Counted from the stretch's first letter, positions 1 through 12,645 are shown. The stretch is 64,000 bases of DNA from Topomyia yanbarensis (GCF_030247195.1 NC_080672.1:83326113-83390112); one strand, 5' to 3'. A program made the numbers and translations. The notes: generated by a model from the sequence alone, not told the origin.

Positions 1-622
1 TAACAATGTCACTATGAATGCTTGTTGTTTCTAAAGGTCAATAGCATCTCCATTTTCATAACAATTGATTTCGTGAACAATAATTTCAAAATAACCAGGA
101 AACAGTCAACCATTCCTCCGAACGGTTTTTCATTTGCTCATACCTCCTGCAGTTTAATCGCATTAGTATGAGAGGGTAGGATGAAAAAATAGAGAGTGTC
201 TCATGTTAACCGGCTTCCGGTTAGCATTTGCGCTTGAAAGAATCACAGTTTTATCGCAGCTTTGCTTTCTACATACATGTACAATATTAAATATGCTTGC
301 TTATGCATGCATCCATTCTCGCATCAGCGGCGACCGCGACGATCCATTCTCGGGCACTCGTCGATAGCGAAACCCGTATGCCACATCGACTAGTGTAGGG
401 GAAGTGGTAGTAAACGAGAACACACTTTAAAGCTGAACTTCATGAAAATGTAAAAAGTGCACCTTTGTAGCTTGCTACCTGATGCGCACTTATTCCGTGA
501 TTTTGTGCTTAATCTACTATAATTTTTAAAAATCGCTCAACTGCAAAATAAAACATATTTTTTGTTACTTTTTCTTCGATTTAATTGGAGGTATTATAAA
601 ACTGTCTCATGATTGATGATTG
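1..622. other. No gene recognised; AT-rich flank
   Basis: No coding region, TIR or tandem array could be supported. A short GC-richer patch near 320-370 stands out from the AT-rich surroundings but matches nothing I recognise. Confidence 0.5.
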
Positions 623-1737
623 CACGGTACTACAAAATAAAAATAATTGAATGTACTTTTAAAGTGAAATAGCAAAGATTTTATGTCTGGTCAAATACAA
701 CACAAAAGCACGTTTGATCAATTTAATATACCCTCAAAATCTATAAATCAGCAAAAAAATGATTTTTCAGAACTTACGGCGCTAAAAAAAAATTTGCACG
801 GTTATTTTTCGACCGATTTCAAATTTTTTCAAGTGTTGTTGAAAGAAGAAGAAATGACCTTTCTAACGATATGCTATGTTACGTTCTTTTGTTAAAAGTG
901 CTATACGATTTTTGGACAACAATATGAAAATTGCAATTATTTTGCTATTTTTTTCATGGAAAATTTGAAAATTGCTCAACCCTTTTATTAGAAATTGTCT
1001 ATGTTTTAACAAAAATTTAATAATAACATTTAATTTCGCATCCAATGATCTATTTTTGATCAAAATCGTTTAAAAAATGGCTGATTTATTATTTTTTTCC
1101 AGATTAGAAACTTGCTCGCATGAACTTTTAAGGGGACGGTCTCATATAAAATTTAAAAAAAACTTTTTTGCACGATTGACTTTGAACATGAAATTGGATA
1201 AAATAACGGAAGATATAATTATAGCATCTTATAGTACGAGACAATACCTCGCTAACCCCTTAAGAGTTCAAGCGAGGAGGTTTCTAATTTTGAAAAAAAT
1301 TAATAACTCAGCCATTTTTCAACTGAAAACAGATCATTGGATGCAAAATAAAATGCTCTTCTTAAATTATTATCAAAACAAAGACGTTTTCCAATAAAAA
1401 TGTTGAGCAATTTGTATACTTTTAATAAAAAAAATAGTAAAATAATGGTAACTTTCATATTGTTGTCCCAAAACCGCATAACACTTTTAACAAAAGAACA
1501 CAACATAGCATACCATTGGAAAGGTCATTTCTTCTTCTTTTCACAACACTCAAAAAATTTAAAATCGGTTGAAAAATGATAACGCAAAAATTTGTTTAGT
1601 ACCGAAAGTTTCGAAAAATTGTTTTTTTGCTAAAAATCAAGATTTTGAGGTTATGCAATATTTTTCTTATAGTATTTGATTAGATCTACAACCTATACTA
1701 GGTCTCTTGAAAAGTACAAAATCACTGTAGCACCGTG
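623..1737. mobile_element. Palindromic (foldback) element, 1.1 kb
   Basis: The left arm (about 623-1095) is the reverse complement, with divergence, of the right arm (about 1300-1737). The outer ends are CACGGTACTAC on the left and GTAGCACCGTG on the right. The short open frames inside are mirror images of each other and are not genes. No clear target-site duplication was seen, so the superfamily is not assigned. Confidence 0.75.
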
Positions 1738-1924
1738 TTATGTATCTGCACACATTGATGGACGTTTATTTTGGCTGGCATAATATTTGTTTATTTCGTG
1801 TCCGTCCGGCCCGACTGATCACGTGGGTAGTATATGTAGTATCACCCACTCAGTATAACCGAGGAAATCACCCACTCGAAATATATGAGTATGTGCATCG
1901 CGCACAAAATGGATGTGTCTAAAA

Positions 1925-2310
1925 TTCTCGATGCAAAATAATTTTATTTTTACATTCCTTACAAAAGAAATGTATGTATAAGATTCGCCCAAACTTTGAA
2001 AACTTTTTCCGATGCCCTGAGAGCCAGGTCTCATACACAAATCGACTCAGATCGACTAATTGGGACAATATCTGAATGTGTGTATGTGTGTATGTATATG
2101 CACTAATGTCATGTATTTATCTCTGCAACGGCTGAACCGATCTTAACAAAACTAGCTTTAAATGGAAAGCAAAACGTAACAATTTGACACTATTATTTTT
2201 GTTTTTTTTGCTTATTTTCTGAGATTTTGTCAAAATAGGACATGTTTTAAGCAAACAACTTTCAAACCAAGCAATTTGGTCACGCTTTGTACAATAGTTC
2301 ACTTCAAAAT
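1925..2310 (-). repeat. Interspersed repeat 3' end with CA-rich microsatellite
   Basis: Read on the minus strand this matches 19441-19745: a stretch containing AAGATCGGTTCAGCC, a CATACACACA microsatellite, a diverged form of the GGCCCTCCGGGCC palindrome seen in the other copies, and a terminal hairpin of the form ACATTTC...GTAAGGAATGT followed by A-rich sequence. Related copies lie at 43720-44115 and partly at 63735-63850. It looks like the 3' end of a short retroelement, but no coding part is attached. Confidence 0.65.
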
Positions 2311-2388
2311 GAAATCTTTTACAAAGTTGATATATTTACCACTTGGATTAAACGTTGCGTTCAGCCGTGAGGTAGATGTTGAATGGTA

Positions 2389-3293
2389 GGGTAAGGTGGG
2401 TAAATCCGACCGTTGGGTAAACCCGACGCCTCTCTGTTATCGAAAGTCGGAAGCACTTCGGGAATTGTTGTCATTGTTGTCGTGTAGAGCATCGAAAATA
2501 ATCATAATGGTGGTATGACAGCATTTTATTAGTCTACATTGAGATGCTCAAACGACAATAAGTGTGTTTTTACAACTTTTGATTTGATTTTTGTGCATCA
2601 TTGACTACAATAAATTTCTGATTGTCAAAGTGATTGTATAAAAAATGAATTCTTTGATTAAAGTTCTACAAAGTGCATAGATGAATTTAGTCCAACTTTT
2701 CTCAATTTTTTTTTAATTGCATCGTAATGAAAAATGACGCGGTGGGGCAAATCCGACCTCTAAATAGTGGGGTAAATCAGACACGTTTTTTAGTATGAAA
2801 CTGTTCATTTATCAAATTGAAATATATTTTTATTGTAATTATTTATTATTTTTTGCACAATGGTTCATAATTACAAACGAAAGACACAAAAATGTAATGA
2901 ATATAGTATTCGTCGAGCAATTGCTCCGATAAAAATGGGAATATCTTTACGTGTTACGTGCTCGTGATTTTGACATTCCAAGATTGACATTGAATTCCAT
3001 GTTATTCATGTTACAATTCAATAACATAACATTCATTGATTTATCATTGAAAACCCATAAAATTTGGGTAATATCTGTACTAAATAACCCAAAAACATAG
3101 GCGGTCGGGTTTACCCCACCATTTTTGAAAACAGCAAAAATGAACGTATTCGTAAAACGCTTGCATCTTGAAATTTTCCCAAGGTTCGAATAAAATGCAA
3201 TACATAGAAAGTTGCCCAGAAGTCTAAAACGACTTGATCCGATGTAAAATGAGCATTTTACAGCCACTAGGTCGGATTTGCCCCACCTTACCC
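2389..3293. mobile_element. TA-flanked TIR element (Tc1/mariner-type MITE)
   Basis: The ends are inverted repeats beginning GGGTAAGGTGGG on the left, with the complement CCCACCTTACCC on the right, each bordered by TA (2387-2388 and 3294-3295). The TIR-related motif GGGTAAATCCGACC recurs inside near 2740-2785 and, inverted, near 3105-3120, which suggests iterated transposase-binding sites. No transposase coding sequence is visible, so the element is non-autonomous. TA duplication is typical of Tc1/mariner; the family is an inference. Confidence 0.8.
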
Positions 3294-3359
3294 TATATAT
3301 AGCGCAAAAATTACCTATCAGTTGCATCATTTATAATAAGTATGTAAACAATCAAAATA

Positions 3360-4150
3360 CAGGTATACCTCGATTTAACATACTCACGATTTAACATAAC
3401 ATATTTCGATTTAACGTAATTTTTACCTCGATTTAACATACATGCAATATTTTTTTTTAATTTTTTTACTGTCTATGTTACTAAAACGAAATGTTAAGAA
3501 TTAATATCAATTTTATTCTATGATCCACTTCCAATGCTTAAAGAAACATAATTTATTTTCGTTTTTTGGCTTGATTATGGTTAAGATTCTGAGATACAAA
3601 AACATTCTTATTTTGATACCGCACAACAAAATGAATGAATGAAATAATTTGTGGTTCAAGCTATTTCCTGATAATAGTTTTATGGTTTTTTTATGTTTTT
3701 CTTACTTACTAAAGTTAGGCATTGTGCTCTTCATGCACACAATGGTTAATCCAACTTTGTTGATGTTAGAAAAAATCTCGTGCGAAAAAATTAACTAATA
3801 CTGTACTGCTACTAACACTATTTTTATAAGTTATCCTGAATGCTGAGAAAATTTTGCGGCGAACTTTATGAAATGAATATCTGTTAGAATTGTCGAATAC
3901 TTGGCAAGGTTAAGATAAATATGTTGTTTATGTTCAGAAGAGCAATCTGATTGTTTAATTGTGAATATGTGGCTTCTATGTCACTGTTAGGTGGATACAA
4001 TCAGTAATATCCTCGTAAATATTTCGTGTGATGAATAAAAAAAAATTCTATTCGAAAACAAATATTTCTCTTGTGTTTCGATTTTGCATAAAATTCGATT
4101 TAACGTACTCAATTGAATCAGAAAATGTATGTTAAATCGAGGTATACCTG
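3360..4150. mobile_element. TA-flanked TIR element (pogo-like MITE?)
   Basis: The left end CAGGTATACCTCGATTTAAC is mirrored at the right end, and TA lies on both sides (3358-3359 and 4151-4152). The motif TCGATTTAAC is repeated about four times within the first 80 bases (3360, ~3388, ~3409, ~3427), a subterminal iteron pattern. There is no transposase frame. The TIR style resembles pogo/Tigger-related MITEs, but the assignment is tentative. Confidence 0.8.
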
Positions 4151-4333
4151 TATCGCCTAAAATATAAAAATAATGCTACGACACTAACCATCATTTATCA
4201 TTACTCAAACGCCACCCCCTCCCCTCCCCGCCACCCCTCTTCGTTTTTCACTTCGTGGTCGTGGCACATTAATCTTAATATTTCTGTATCCATTTCTACG
4301 TTGTGTCATAAGATCTTCTACTAATCTGGTATA

Positions 4334-7300
4334 CGGGGTGTTTGGTTCATGATTAAGAACCTCTCGAGGGACGATTGACACTAACAGTCATTCATAGTCT
4401 CTTTGGCCACATTGACCACCATCGACGGATCCGGAAGCCCAGACGGAAGTATCCAAGAATAATAATTACATCGGTTTCTCGGAGATGGCTAGACCGATTA
4501 AACCAAACTTAAATGAAAGCTTTTACTACCCCGTAAACTGCTATTAAATTTAATTCTGATCCGACTTACGTTTCCGGTATTGCGGGTTGCGGTCACATAG
4601 AAAATTCCGATTCAAAATGATACCTCGATGAAAGCAAAAAGGTAAAAATTTCGCTAAAATGAATATATCTTTGTGTCAAAAAACTTGCATTAGCAGTTCT
4701 AGGACACTGACGGCCAACCGAAGTCTCTTCGACCGCATTGACTATTATAGACAGTTCCGGAAGTGCTCCGGAAGAATCGCCACCTATAAAAATTAACAAA
4801 CTCATATCAGTTATCTTCACAAACTTAGTCCCAAATGAAAGATATATTATATCTATAAAATTTCGTACGGATCGGTTATATGGTTCCGGAAATATAGACT
4901 GAACCTTCCGGTCACATATGAAATGCCCACATAAGCCGGAACAATTTTTGTTTTCTTAAGAAGACTACAGAAATCGAATTCGTACTTTCGATGCCAAATA
5001 TCTCCAAAATGCATGAAACGACTAGATTTTATGTTATGTCGAAAAAAATTTCGGCTGCTATTGAATTTTATGTCGTTTTGAATCCGTTTCCGGAGTTACG
5101 GCTTTAACCCACAAAAAGACAAGGAATCTCAGAGCTCCTCTAGTTCTCTAGTTTCAATGAACTTGTAATTTGAAATACAAATGATCGAATGTTTTCGGGG
5201 CTTCGATTCTCTCACTAATAACACCAAAAAGAGGCTTACGATTTCGTTGGGTCTTAGGAGTGATGCTTCTTGACAGGGAAGCCAGGTGATATTTTGAAAA
5301 ATCTGAGCGCGGGCCATTTAAAAATCTATGTCTATCTGTGTCACGGAAAACGTACAAAATTGGCTCAAAACAATATGTGGTGACCTTTTTTTGGTTTTTG
5401 CGCGTGTCAAAAATTAAGCGCAAGGTAAAAATTGAGAAATCTGTGCTAATCTGTGCATTCTAGAAGAAAGCTGTGGAAATCGGTGCGTTAAAAGAGAAAA
5501 CTGTGGAAATCTGTGCAGTTCTTGCAATCTGTGCAGCATATTAAAAATCAGTGAAACAGATAAATCTGTACACCTGGCATCCCTGCTTCTTGAAGTCACA
5601 ATTATAATAGAGTCTGTGGTATAATGGAGTCCCGTACAGAGGAATGCGCAACACTGCCTAAAATGACGCCATTTTCTTTGTTCCTGGTCCCACAGTTTTT
5701 GTCGTAACGTTGAGTGACTTCAACCGAGTTACACAGTGTAGTGAATTGAAAACCTACTGTTTCGTGGCTCATAGCGCTTTATTCATGATACTATTCCATG
5801 TAATTTATTTTACATTGGTACAAAAAAGTATAATAAACTAAATTCGACCACACGTATGAACTGAAACCACTATACTATTTGGAGAAAAAAAATCGCTCTA
5901 CACATACCATCAAATCGCAACCGTTACTAAGTTATTGAGCTTTTTGTGTTAAAAACTTAGTTGTCTTAAAATAGCTATAACTCAAAAAGTGTACTTTGTA
6001 TTTCAAATATTTTAGATCCATTGAATAGGTGAGAAAATTTCCCATTGAATGATGTCCTCACATGTTTCAGCCAATGAAGTTAAGTAACCTTTTCACAGTA
6101 ATTTATTGAAAAATTTACAATTTTGATCGATTTTTCCTTCTTTTCCCGAAAATCCTAATAGTTACCATCACCATTTTAATAATTCAGATTGTAAATCTTG
6201 AAGAGCTGCATAATTTGTTCTTTGACATGATACACTTATATTTTCTTGTTTTCATACGTTTGGGTTATTGAACTTTGATATTTTTATCTCATTTTCGTTA
6301 ATACTAACTCTTATTAAAAAAGTATAGCATTTATTTTACCATTTCTGATTTTTATTCGAAAACCAGTAAAACTTTGCAGAGAAAAATGTAGTAATACATT
6401 TCAGTTAAGTGTATTTACTATTCTTTTAGAAGTAAATTAGTTTAAAGTTAATGTTATTGTTAGCATTTTCGTTAATTTACTTATAAAAGTAAATAATAAA
6501 CATCACCATTATTATCATAGAAATAATGCATCTCGACAAGTTCTACAATTCTTTCTTTGACTCTATTCAATTATCTCTTTTAGTTTCGAAGCAAGATCAT
6601 TTTTATCACCTCGCTTCATATGCAAAAACAAGGATTTCGAACCCACTACATTTGTGGTGAGGTCATGATGTGTTAACTATTAAATTGCAGCCAAATGAAA
6701 AGCGATAAGGATGAAGTGTCAAACAACAAAAAAGAGAATATTAAGGGACACCAAATGAACAATAGTAACGATAAATTTAGTTGAATAATAATTAGAATAA
6801 TTACAAAACTCTCCAAAAAACGCTAATTTTGTGTTATTTTACTAGTAAAAAGTGATTCAGTACACTTAACTAAAGGATATTTGTACATACATCCAAAGGA
6901 AATTTTCTCAGCTTTCCAATGAAGCCTTGAAAATAACGATATAAAGCATATTTTTAGATTAGAGTCTTTTAAACACTTGCAAGTCGATTACAGGAAAAGT
7001 TTAGTAATGAAATTACACAGAAAGGAGAAGAGATAGGAATATGATGTTGAAGAACAAATTATGAATCGTTCTAAAACCCAACTTTTGGATAATAGATATT
7101 GCTATAATCATAATTCATTATTTTAAGAAAATTTACAAAAGCATCATCAAAAACGCCAACCTTTAAGCACTTTGCAACTTAACCTTTAAAACTAATTAAC
7201 TGAAAGATATGAAAACACCATTCAATAGAAAATTTTCTCACCTTTCAATGGAACTAAAAGATTTAAAATACGAAGTATACTTCTCAAGTTAGAGGTATTT

Positions 7301-7443
7301 TAAAATAAATAAGTTTTTTACACAAAAATTAATTAACTCTGTAAAGGTTGAGATTTGATAGCATGTGTAGAACGATTTTTTTTCTCCAAATATGACAATC
7401 AATCATCCCTCGAGAGGTTCTTAATCATGAACCAAACACCCTG
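4334..7443. mobile_element. Palindromic TA-flanked element, left arm split by an insertion
   Basis: The first ~45 bases (CGGGGTGTTTGGTTCATG...) are the inverted complement of the last ~45, with TA outside both (4332-4333 and 7444-7445). The remaining arm, from TTTGGAGAAAAAAAATCG near 5876 to a centre near 6640, mirrors about 6650-7395. In the right arm the 45-base tip runs straight into that motif. In the left arm about 1.5 kb (4378-5873) separates the two pieces. Without that insert the element would be about 1.6 kb and nearly fully palindromic. Confidence 0.8.
4378..5873. repeat. Inserted repeat block inside the foldback
   Basis: This block interrupts the left arm of the 4334-7443 palindrome. 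About 4430-4900 resembles the family at 43240-43880 (phrases such as CCGGAAGTCGGAT with ATTTGAAA/AAATGAAAG motifs). About 5430-5580 contains several AAATCTGTGC-like short repeats and ends near ACCTGGCATCCCTG. No coding sequence was recognised, and the exact borders and target duplication are unclear. Confidence 0.55.
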
Positions 7444-7445
7444 TA

Positions 7446-7844
7446 TTTGTTAATGTCCAAGACAACACTATAAATCTCTATAAACAGTTTTTGCATTTTA
7501 ATTCAGAGCAGAACTTTACGCGGGAATAAATCATATATGCTATCCTACTTGACAAAGACAATATTTGTAGTCCTGAAAAAATTGCAAAATGTTTGTATTA
7601 CGAGAATACTTTGACTAGTTTATGTACAAACTCGGTTGCCCCTGAAGATGATGATGATATATCTTCGAAACGTTGCCCTATGGGGAGGCATGTGACCAAA
7701 AACCGAAAACAAATTTTGAAAAGAGAAATTTCACGAGCTTTTTTTAATTTTTTCGTATCTAATTTTAATGAAACATATGTTCAAATATGTCATTCAAAAA
7801 CAAAGAATACGGCTTTGTGATGACATGATCGAAAATGCATATTT
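7446..7844. other. No gene; holds a CTGAAGA...CGAAACG motif
   Basis: No gene is supported. At about 7646-7672 a CCTGAAGA, a short AGAT/ATCT stem and CGAAACG occur in order. A similar arrangement (minus strand) sits in the hairpin at 9331-9510. See findings. Confidence 0.4.
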
Positions 7845-8107
7845 GAAGACTTTTTCATTTGGGTCCAATCTGCAAATGAGAGCCCTCTTTTTTCGCTTTC
7901 TCTTTCGCTTATTACTGCAAAACCGTAAAACTTTTAAAACATTTATCAGTACGTTTCGAAAGACCAAGGTTTTTACTAGCTTATTATGCATAGAGTTGAA
8001 GCGAAATCAGAAAGGTGACCGAGTAATTCGCGGAAGAGAAAGTAAACAAAGAGAAGCTCTCTTTTGCAGATTGGACCTATTGAAAAAAAGTCTTCATTTA
8101 TTATATT
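7845..8107. repeat. Short foldback repeat
   Basis: The stretch beginning TTTGAAGACTTTTTCATTTG at about 7851, including TCCAATCTGCAAATGAGAG, is mirrored by about 8020-8105 (CTCTTTTGCAGATTGGA... TCTTCATTTA). Divergence between the arms indicates an old insertion. The overlapping short frames are antisense pairs and not genes. Confidence 0.6.
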
Positions 8108-8499
8108 GATATGAATATTTATGGAAAATAATGGATGAACGTCCAAAATTATACACAAATTAAATCCGGAAAAAAAGAGGAGAGGCGCTGAATAATTCAG
8201 TGCACTATCGTTTGAGAACTCCGTATTAGTAAATGAGCTAGGATTACAATCAGAGTTTATGCATTGAACAGACAGATGATCTGACTACATTATTGTCATA
8301 CACATTACTGTGTAGCACCAAATAACACCGTGTTGAACTGAAAACCCCAAGGTATTTTTTCAGGATCAATGTGACCAAAATATTTAATTGCGAAAAATTA
8401 AGAGTTGAAAGTTCAAAAATGTTCATGTCTCAGAAGCAGTTTATATGTCCAGGGACACTTTCAATGACCACTTACTTTTCCAAAAAAAATAAATACTCA
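8108..8499. other. No feature recognised
   Basis: AT-rich, with no convincing coding frame, TIR or tandem array. Confidence 0.4.
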
Positions 8500-9330
8500 T
8501 TCTGACAGTTTGAACAGTTTGAAAAACCTATCTGTCTCATTCACGAAGCGCATTCTCTCTCTGTTTCGCTATGCGTCTTTTTTCAGAAATCTGTGACTGA
8601 AAAGACATAATTGAATTCCTAAACAAATTGAACGTTTCAGTTTACTGATAACTAATAGTCCAGATCCAAAACGACCTCGCCAGGAAAAAAAGAACGAAAA
8701 CATGGTGAATGGTGAAAACGAAAAAGACTGAAAACACTAGAAAGGGCATTGTATTTGTATCTTCATTAGCCATTTTTCAAATAAAAGAATTATCACAAAT
8801 ACTTCAGAACTTTTTGAAAGATTTTTGGTTCTCTAATTAGTGCAATTCGTTTTATTCATTTATTTCATTTGATTCATTTCCTTTAATTTCATTCTATATA
8901 ATCATTTTTTCAGTTTATTCACTCCATGATTTTTATTCGTTTCGTTTAATTTTTTTCAATTTGAATAATTGACTAATTTCAAATATATGATCTTTTCATT
9001 TTAATTGTTTATTTAATTCCGCTTTCTTTTTCTTCATTTTGTTCGTTTGATTTCATTTTATTTTTTTAATCGTTTTATTTTTTTGATTCATTCTGATCAA
9101 TTTGTTCATTTCATGCCATTCATTCATATCATTCATTTAATTTATTTTTTATTTTATGCATTTTATTGATTTTTACAGTTCATACATTTTATTCAGTTTT
9201 TTTCATTTCAATGATCTGACTAATTTTTCCAGTTATTCAATTTAATCATTTATTGCTGTACATTTCTTATATTATTTCTATTCATTAAATGTATTTTGTT
9301 TATTTTCTTCATTCTGTTCAATATATGTTT
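8500..9330 (+). repeat. AT-rich interspersed repeat, copy A (inverted relative to 16.5-17.5 kb)
   Basis: This segment aligns, on the opposite strand, with about 16511-17475. Shared landmarks in order include CTGTCTCATTCAC, CAAATTGAACGTT, TGATAACTAAT, GGTTCTC, TTCAAATATATGA and TCTGACTAATTTTT. The second half is a drifting TTCATTT-rich low-complexity tract. No coding sequence was seen. Confidence 0.7.
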
Positions 9331-9510
9331 GGTTATTGACTTTCTCAGTCTAGTATATATGTATCAAACGACTTAATTTTTGATTATCCGACGTTTCGGC
9401 CGTTTAGGCGACCTTTTTCAAGGAAAGGTCGCCAAAAACGGCCAAAACGTCGGATAATCAAAAATTAAGTCGTTTGATACATATATACTAGACTGAGAAA
9501 GCCAATAACC
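9331..9510. repeat. Near-perfect 180-bp hairpin (MITE-like)
   Basis: Arms 9331-9416 and 9424-9510 are complementary along their whole length except for a few bases, with a 7-base loop. The outer ends read GGTTATTG and CAATAACC. Near the loop the minus strand carries GGCCGAAACGTCGG. The high arm identity suggests recent insertion or gene conversion between arms. Confidence 0.85.
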
Positions 9511-9546
9511 CCCCAGACGTTCAAAAAAGTTACTATTCAATATAGG

Positions 9547-9665
9547 TATTGAAATTACTAAATTTATTATTTCGCATATTTGACACGGCTCATAGCGGTA
9601 GCTTAACGGATCCGTGGATCTTTCATGTGTTTACAATATGTTAAAAATAAAACTAAAAACAAATA
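9547..9665 (-). other. LINE 3' tail
   Basis: On the minus strand this contains CATATTGTAAACAC, a GATCCACGG...GAGCCGTGTCAAA block and an A/T-rich end. It is homologous to 26041-26170, where the order is CATCTTGTAAAT, ACCCACGGCTCC, AAGCCGTGTCAAA. It follows the ORF1 stop almost directly, with no ORF2 between. Confidence 0.65.
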
Positions 9666-10480
9666 TTATCGATTATTCGTTGGATCTCGTGCACGCAACT
9701 TTTTATTACGAGTGGAGACCTTCTTTCGCGGCTCGCCTACTGCGTCATGGGGACCATTTAATTCTCTCCTGGCATTCACATCAAGGTCATCATCGTTAAA
9801 AGTGCCTTGGTGCTCGCGATCAGATGTTCTTTCCTGCTTCTTGCACTTGCGGGTGACCAATGTAAATCCGTCGTCATTGTTTTTATCTTCTTCACCGATG
9901 TTGCTTGCAGTGGTTTTTGGGGTGCTGGATGCTGCTTTGGCAGTCGTCACTATGGACTGAACAGCTGCCACAAATTTGGCGACCGTTTGTGGTTCCGGTA
10001 TTGGTATTGAAAACTCTTTTTTGGGTTGGTTTGCCGTGGATGCGTTGGCAATCAGTAGAGATGAATCCTCCTCTGTATCTTCCACGCAAGGTTGTCCGTG
10101 GTGCGCTGTCTGATTACAATACTTGCACGTAGGAGTTTGCCCTTCATGGGTGCATAACGTAGTTTGGTTAATCGTAGCTTCGTGGGTTTTAAGTTTTATA
10201 GTCAAGTGGGAGGGGATAGGTCTTTCGATCCGCATCCTCACCACAAAAACACCGTTAGGGGTTAGGTTGGGAAGAAATTTCTCCACGTATCAGGTGTAAC
10301 GGATTCTACTTCTCCGTATCGCGACATGTATGTTGCAATTAGATCAGGAGGGGTACGGGGTGATAGGTGTAGCTTTACATCTACGTAGTCTTTTTCTATA
10401 TACACGGGAATCTTAATTCCAACTTTATCACTTTCAGCCACGTGCTTTAAGTTGTTCTGCAAAACAAAATGTTCGTCCAA
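9666..10480 (-). pseudogene. Non-LTR retrotransposon ORF1 (gag-like), frameshifted
   Basis: Two overlapping minus-strand frames (10480-10262 and 10286-9666) together give an ORF1-type RNA-binding protein. It has a block around YGEVESV and DTWRNFFP, a PIPSHLT motif, and one zinc knuckle CKYCNQTAHHGQPC (C-x2-C-x4-H-x4-C). The C-terminal part is polar, with TLVTRK and a basic tail. The frame breaks near 10265 between DTWRNFFP and PNGVFVVRM, so it is a pseudogene. The product would coat LINE RNA in a ribonucleoprotein. A homologue lies at 22602-23560. No endonuclease or RT follows; the element's 3' tail begins directly after the stop. The clade is not assigned. Confidence 0.8.
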
Positions 10481-11959
10481 AAGATGAAAGTTTGGAAGAG
10501 CAGATTCGGCGTAAGGTTCAAAATGAGGTTGATGGAAAATAAGTTGTTTTCATATACTCCTTGATTTTTCTTGAACGCAATTGCATGCGAACAAGAATGT
10601 TCACTGGCCGAAGCAAAGGGTTCTTGAAGCAGCGAAACTCATACTTCTCAATTAAGGTCCCTGTTGGAGACTACACCATCAATCTCTACTTCCCGGGTGG
10701 GTAAATAGACAAGAAACTTCTTCGTACACGACCAAGTGGTATTTAGTTAAATCTCGCACATATCGATGATGTTAAATGGCTTATCTTTGCCCTCATTCAA
10801 TATACCAAATTCGTTACTGATACTTTTTGCATGTTTCAGGCAACTAGCAGTTGGAAAATTGGATTCTGAGATGATTTTGACTTTCATTGGTTTAGTTTTC
10901 GATAAAAATACACTGAAAAAAATTCAGTTTGGACAAGGAAAATTTTTCTTCAAATAACTTTTATTCGTTGAAAGCACCTAACTTGAATTTTTGACGGTAG
11001 GTAGGGAACATAATTACCTATCTTGAAACAAACTTTCAGGCTTAAAATATTACTGACTAATCTTTTGTCTTCTGTTGGTATGAGTCGAACTTGGGCAGTA
11101 TTACTAAGAATCGCTCAAGTCTACCAGCATGTCTCAACGGCGAAACCAGACTTGTCCCTTTTTACCGTTAGAACCGACTTAAATTATGTATGTGTGTGTA
11201 TGTGAATAGCCACCATCCTAGCTTGAGTCTTGCTCTGCTTGCAGCTCCATTTAACAGTAAGCATAAATTTCGTTACCATTTTGAATTCAACATACCGCTA
11301 TATGAAGGGCCAAAAAGGAGGGGGGAAGACCCGTAGGCAAAATTACCTACTCGGTATTCGCGGGAGTCAAAGAATCTCCTTCCAGCAGTATGATCCAACC
11401 AATTGAATATCGATATTAGCAGTACTTGTCAAACTCAGATTGGTTTGTTATAAAAAGGGCGCGTCAAATTGTTTACAACTGTTGGAGAGAAACCCAACTC
11501 TGCACAGTAGGCCTGGCCGTTTAATTATTTGTTACATATTATAATATGCTTCAAATATTAATGTTGATGAAAAAAACACTAAAGAATAACTGCAGTGTTT
11601 TCCAGAATACTTTTCAATACTGGCTGTATAAGGGTTAGAAGAGAATAGAGGAACTGCTATCGTCCCCACAAAATCAATAACAGGTGTCATGGAAAAGTTT
11701 ATTCTAAAAAAACACTAAACAACAGAACCTCAAAAGCACTTTACCGCCAGACCATAACTCATATCCCTTACTATTTCTCTAAACTCTGCACTCAGTTACC
11801 TCGTAACACTATGGTTCAGCCGACCCCGTGCTCCTCTACATTTCCCATACGCCTCACTCCAAGTGAGTAAGCTGACATTATAGTGGATGGAAATGCCGTT
11901 TGATCCGCGTACTGTACCCTCGTGTCGTCAGCTACTTATACACATTTTATGTGTGCATT
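10481..11959. other. No gene recognised
   Basis: 10481-10760 may be the 5' end of the minus-strand LINE, but its coding sense is poor. From 10760 to 11959 I see no TIR, tandem array or recognisable coding sequence. Confidence 0.4.
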
Positions 11960-12200
11960 CATTCATAAAGCCACTCGAGAAGAGCTGCTGCTGCTGCTGC
12001 CTTTGTGCCTGACTGACGCTGACTCACACGAAACAATCATCATCGAGCCAGACCAACGCAACGCAACGCAACGCCATCTACCAGCATCAACTAGCCGGGT
12101 GAATGTTTTGATTGGATGGTGGTGCTTAACGGTACGTGCGGAAAAAATGTATACAACATAAAAACGCACATGGCTGCTGCTGCTGCTGCCGCCGGAGAAT
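11960..12200. repeat. Small CTG/GCA and AACGC microsatellites
   Basis: Short CTG runs lie near 11983-12000 and 12172-12188, and an AACGC run near 12057-12072. Frames across them are low-complexity artefacts. Confidence 0.6.
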
Positions 12201-12645
12201 GCAGGAATTTACCAACAAACAAGAGGAGGCACGCCTGAGTGAGCCCTGCTGATACCTACCACGAAAACAAACGTTGCAATGCAAAAAAAAATAAGAGAGT
12301 GGTGAATTATTTACGTGCAATCTGTTTTGATTTATTGTTTGCTATTGAAAAACGGTTCATCGATTGGTTAAGGTCAAACATTTTTATGTCGGTGCCGGTT
12401 CGTTCGTTAGCAAGTGATGGACTGTATTATGGTAAATTTTTGATAGAGACATCGTACAATAAATTTTTTGGATATACGTTATTGTAAGCTGTTCTTTCAA
12501 CTTGAATGCATGAGCAATGCTTGTACACTTAAATAACATAAATTTCACTGTACCTTTGAGTAATGCACTGACATTAAAAAGTACCTGTAAAAAATGATTG
12601 TGGTTTTCTACTGTATAGTAGGCGAACTGTAAATGTAGTGGCTAT

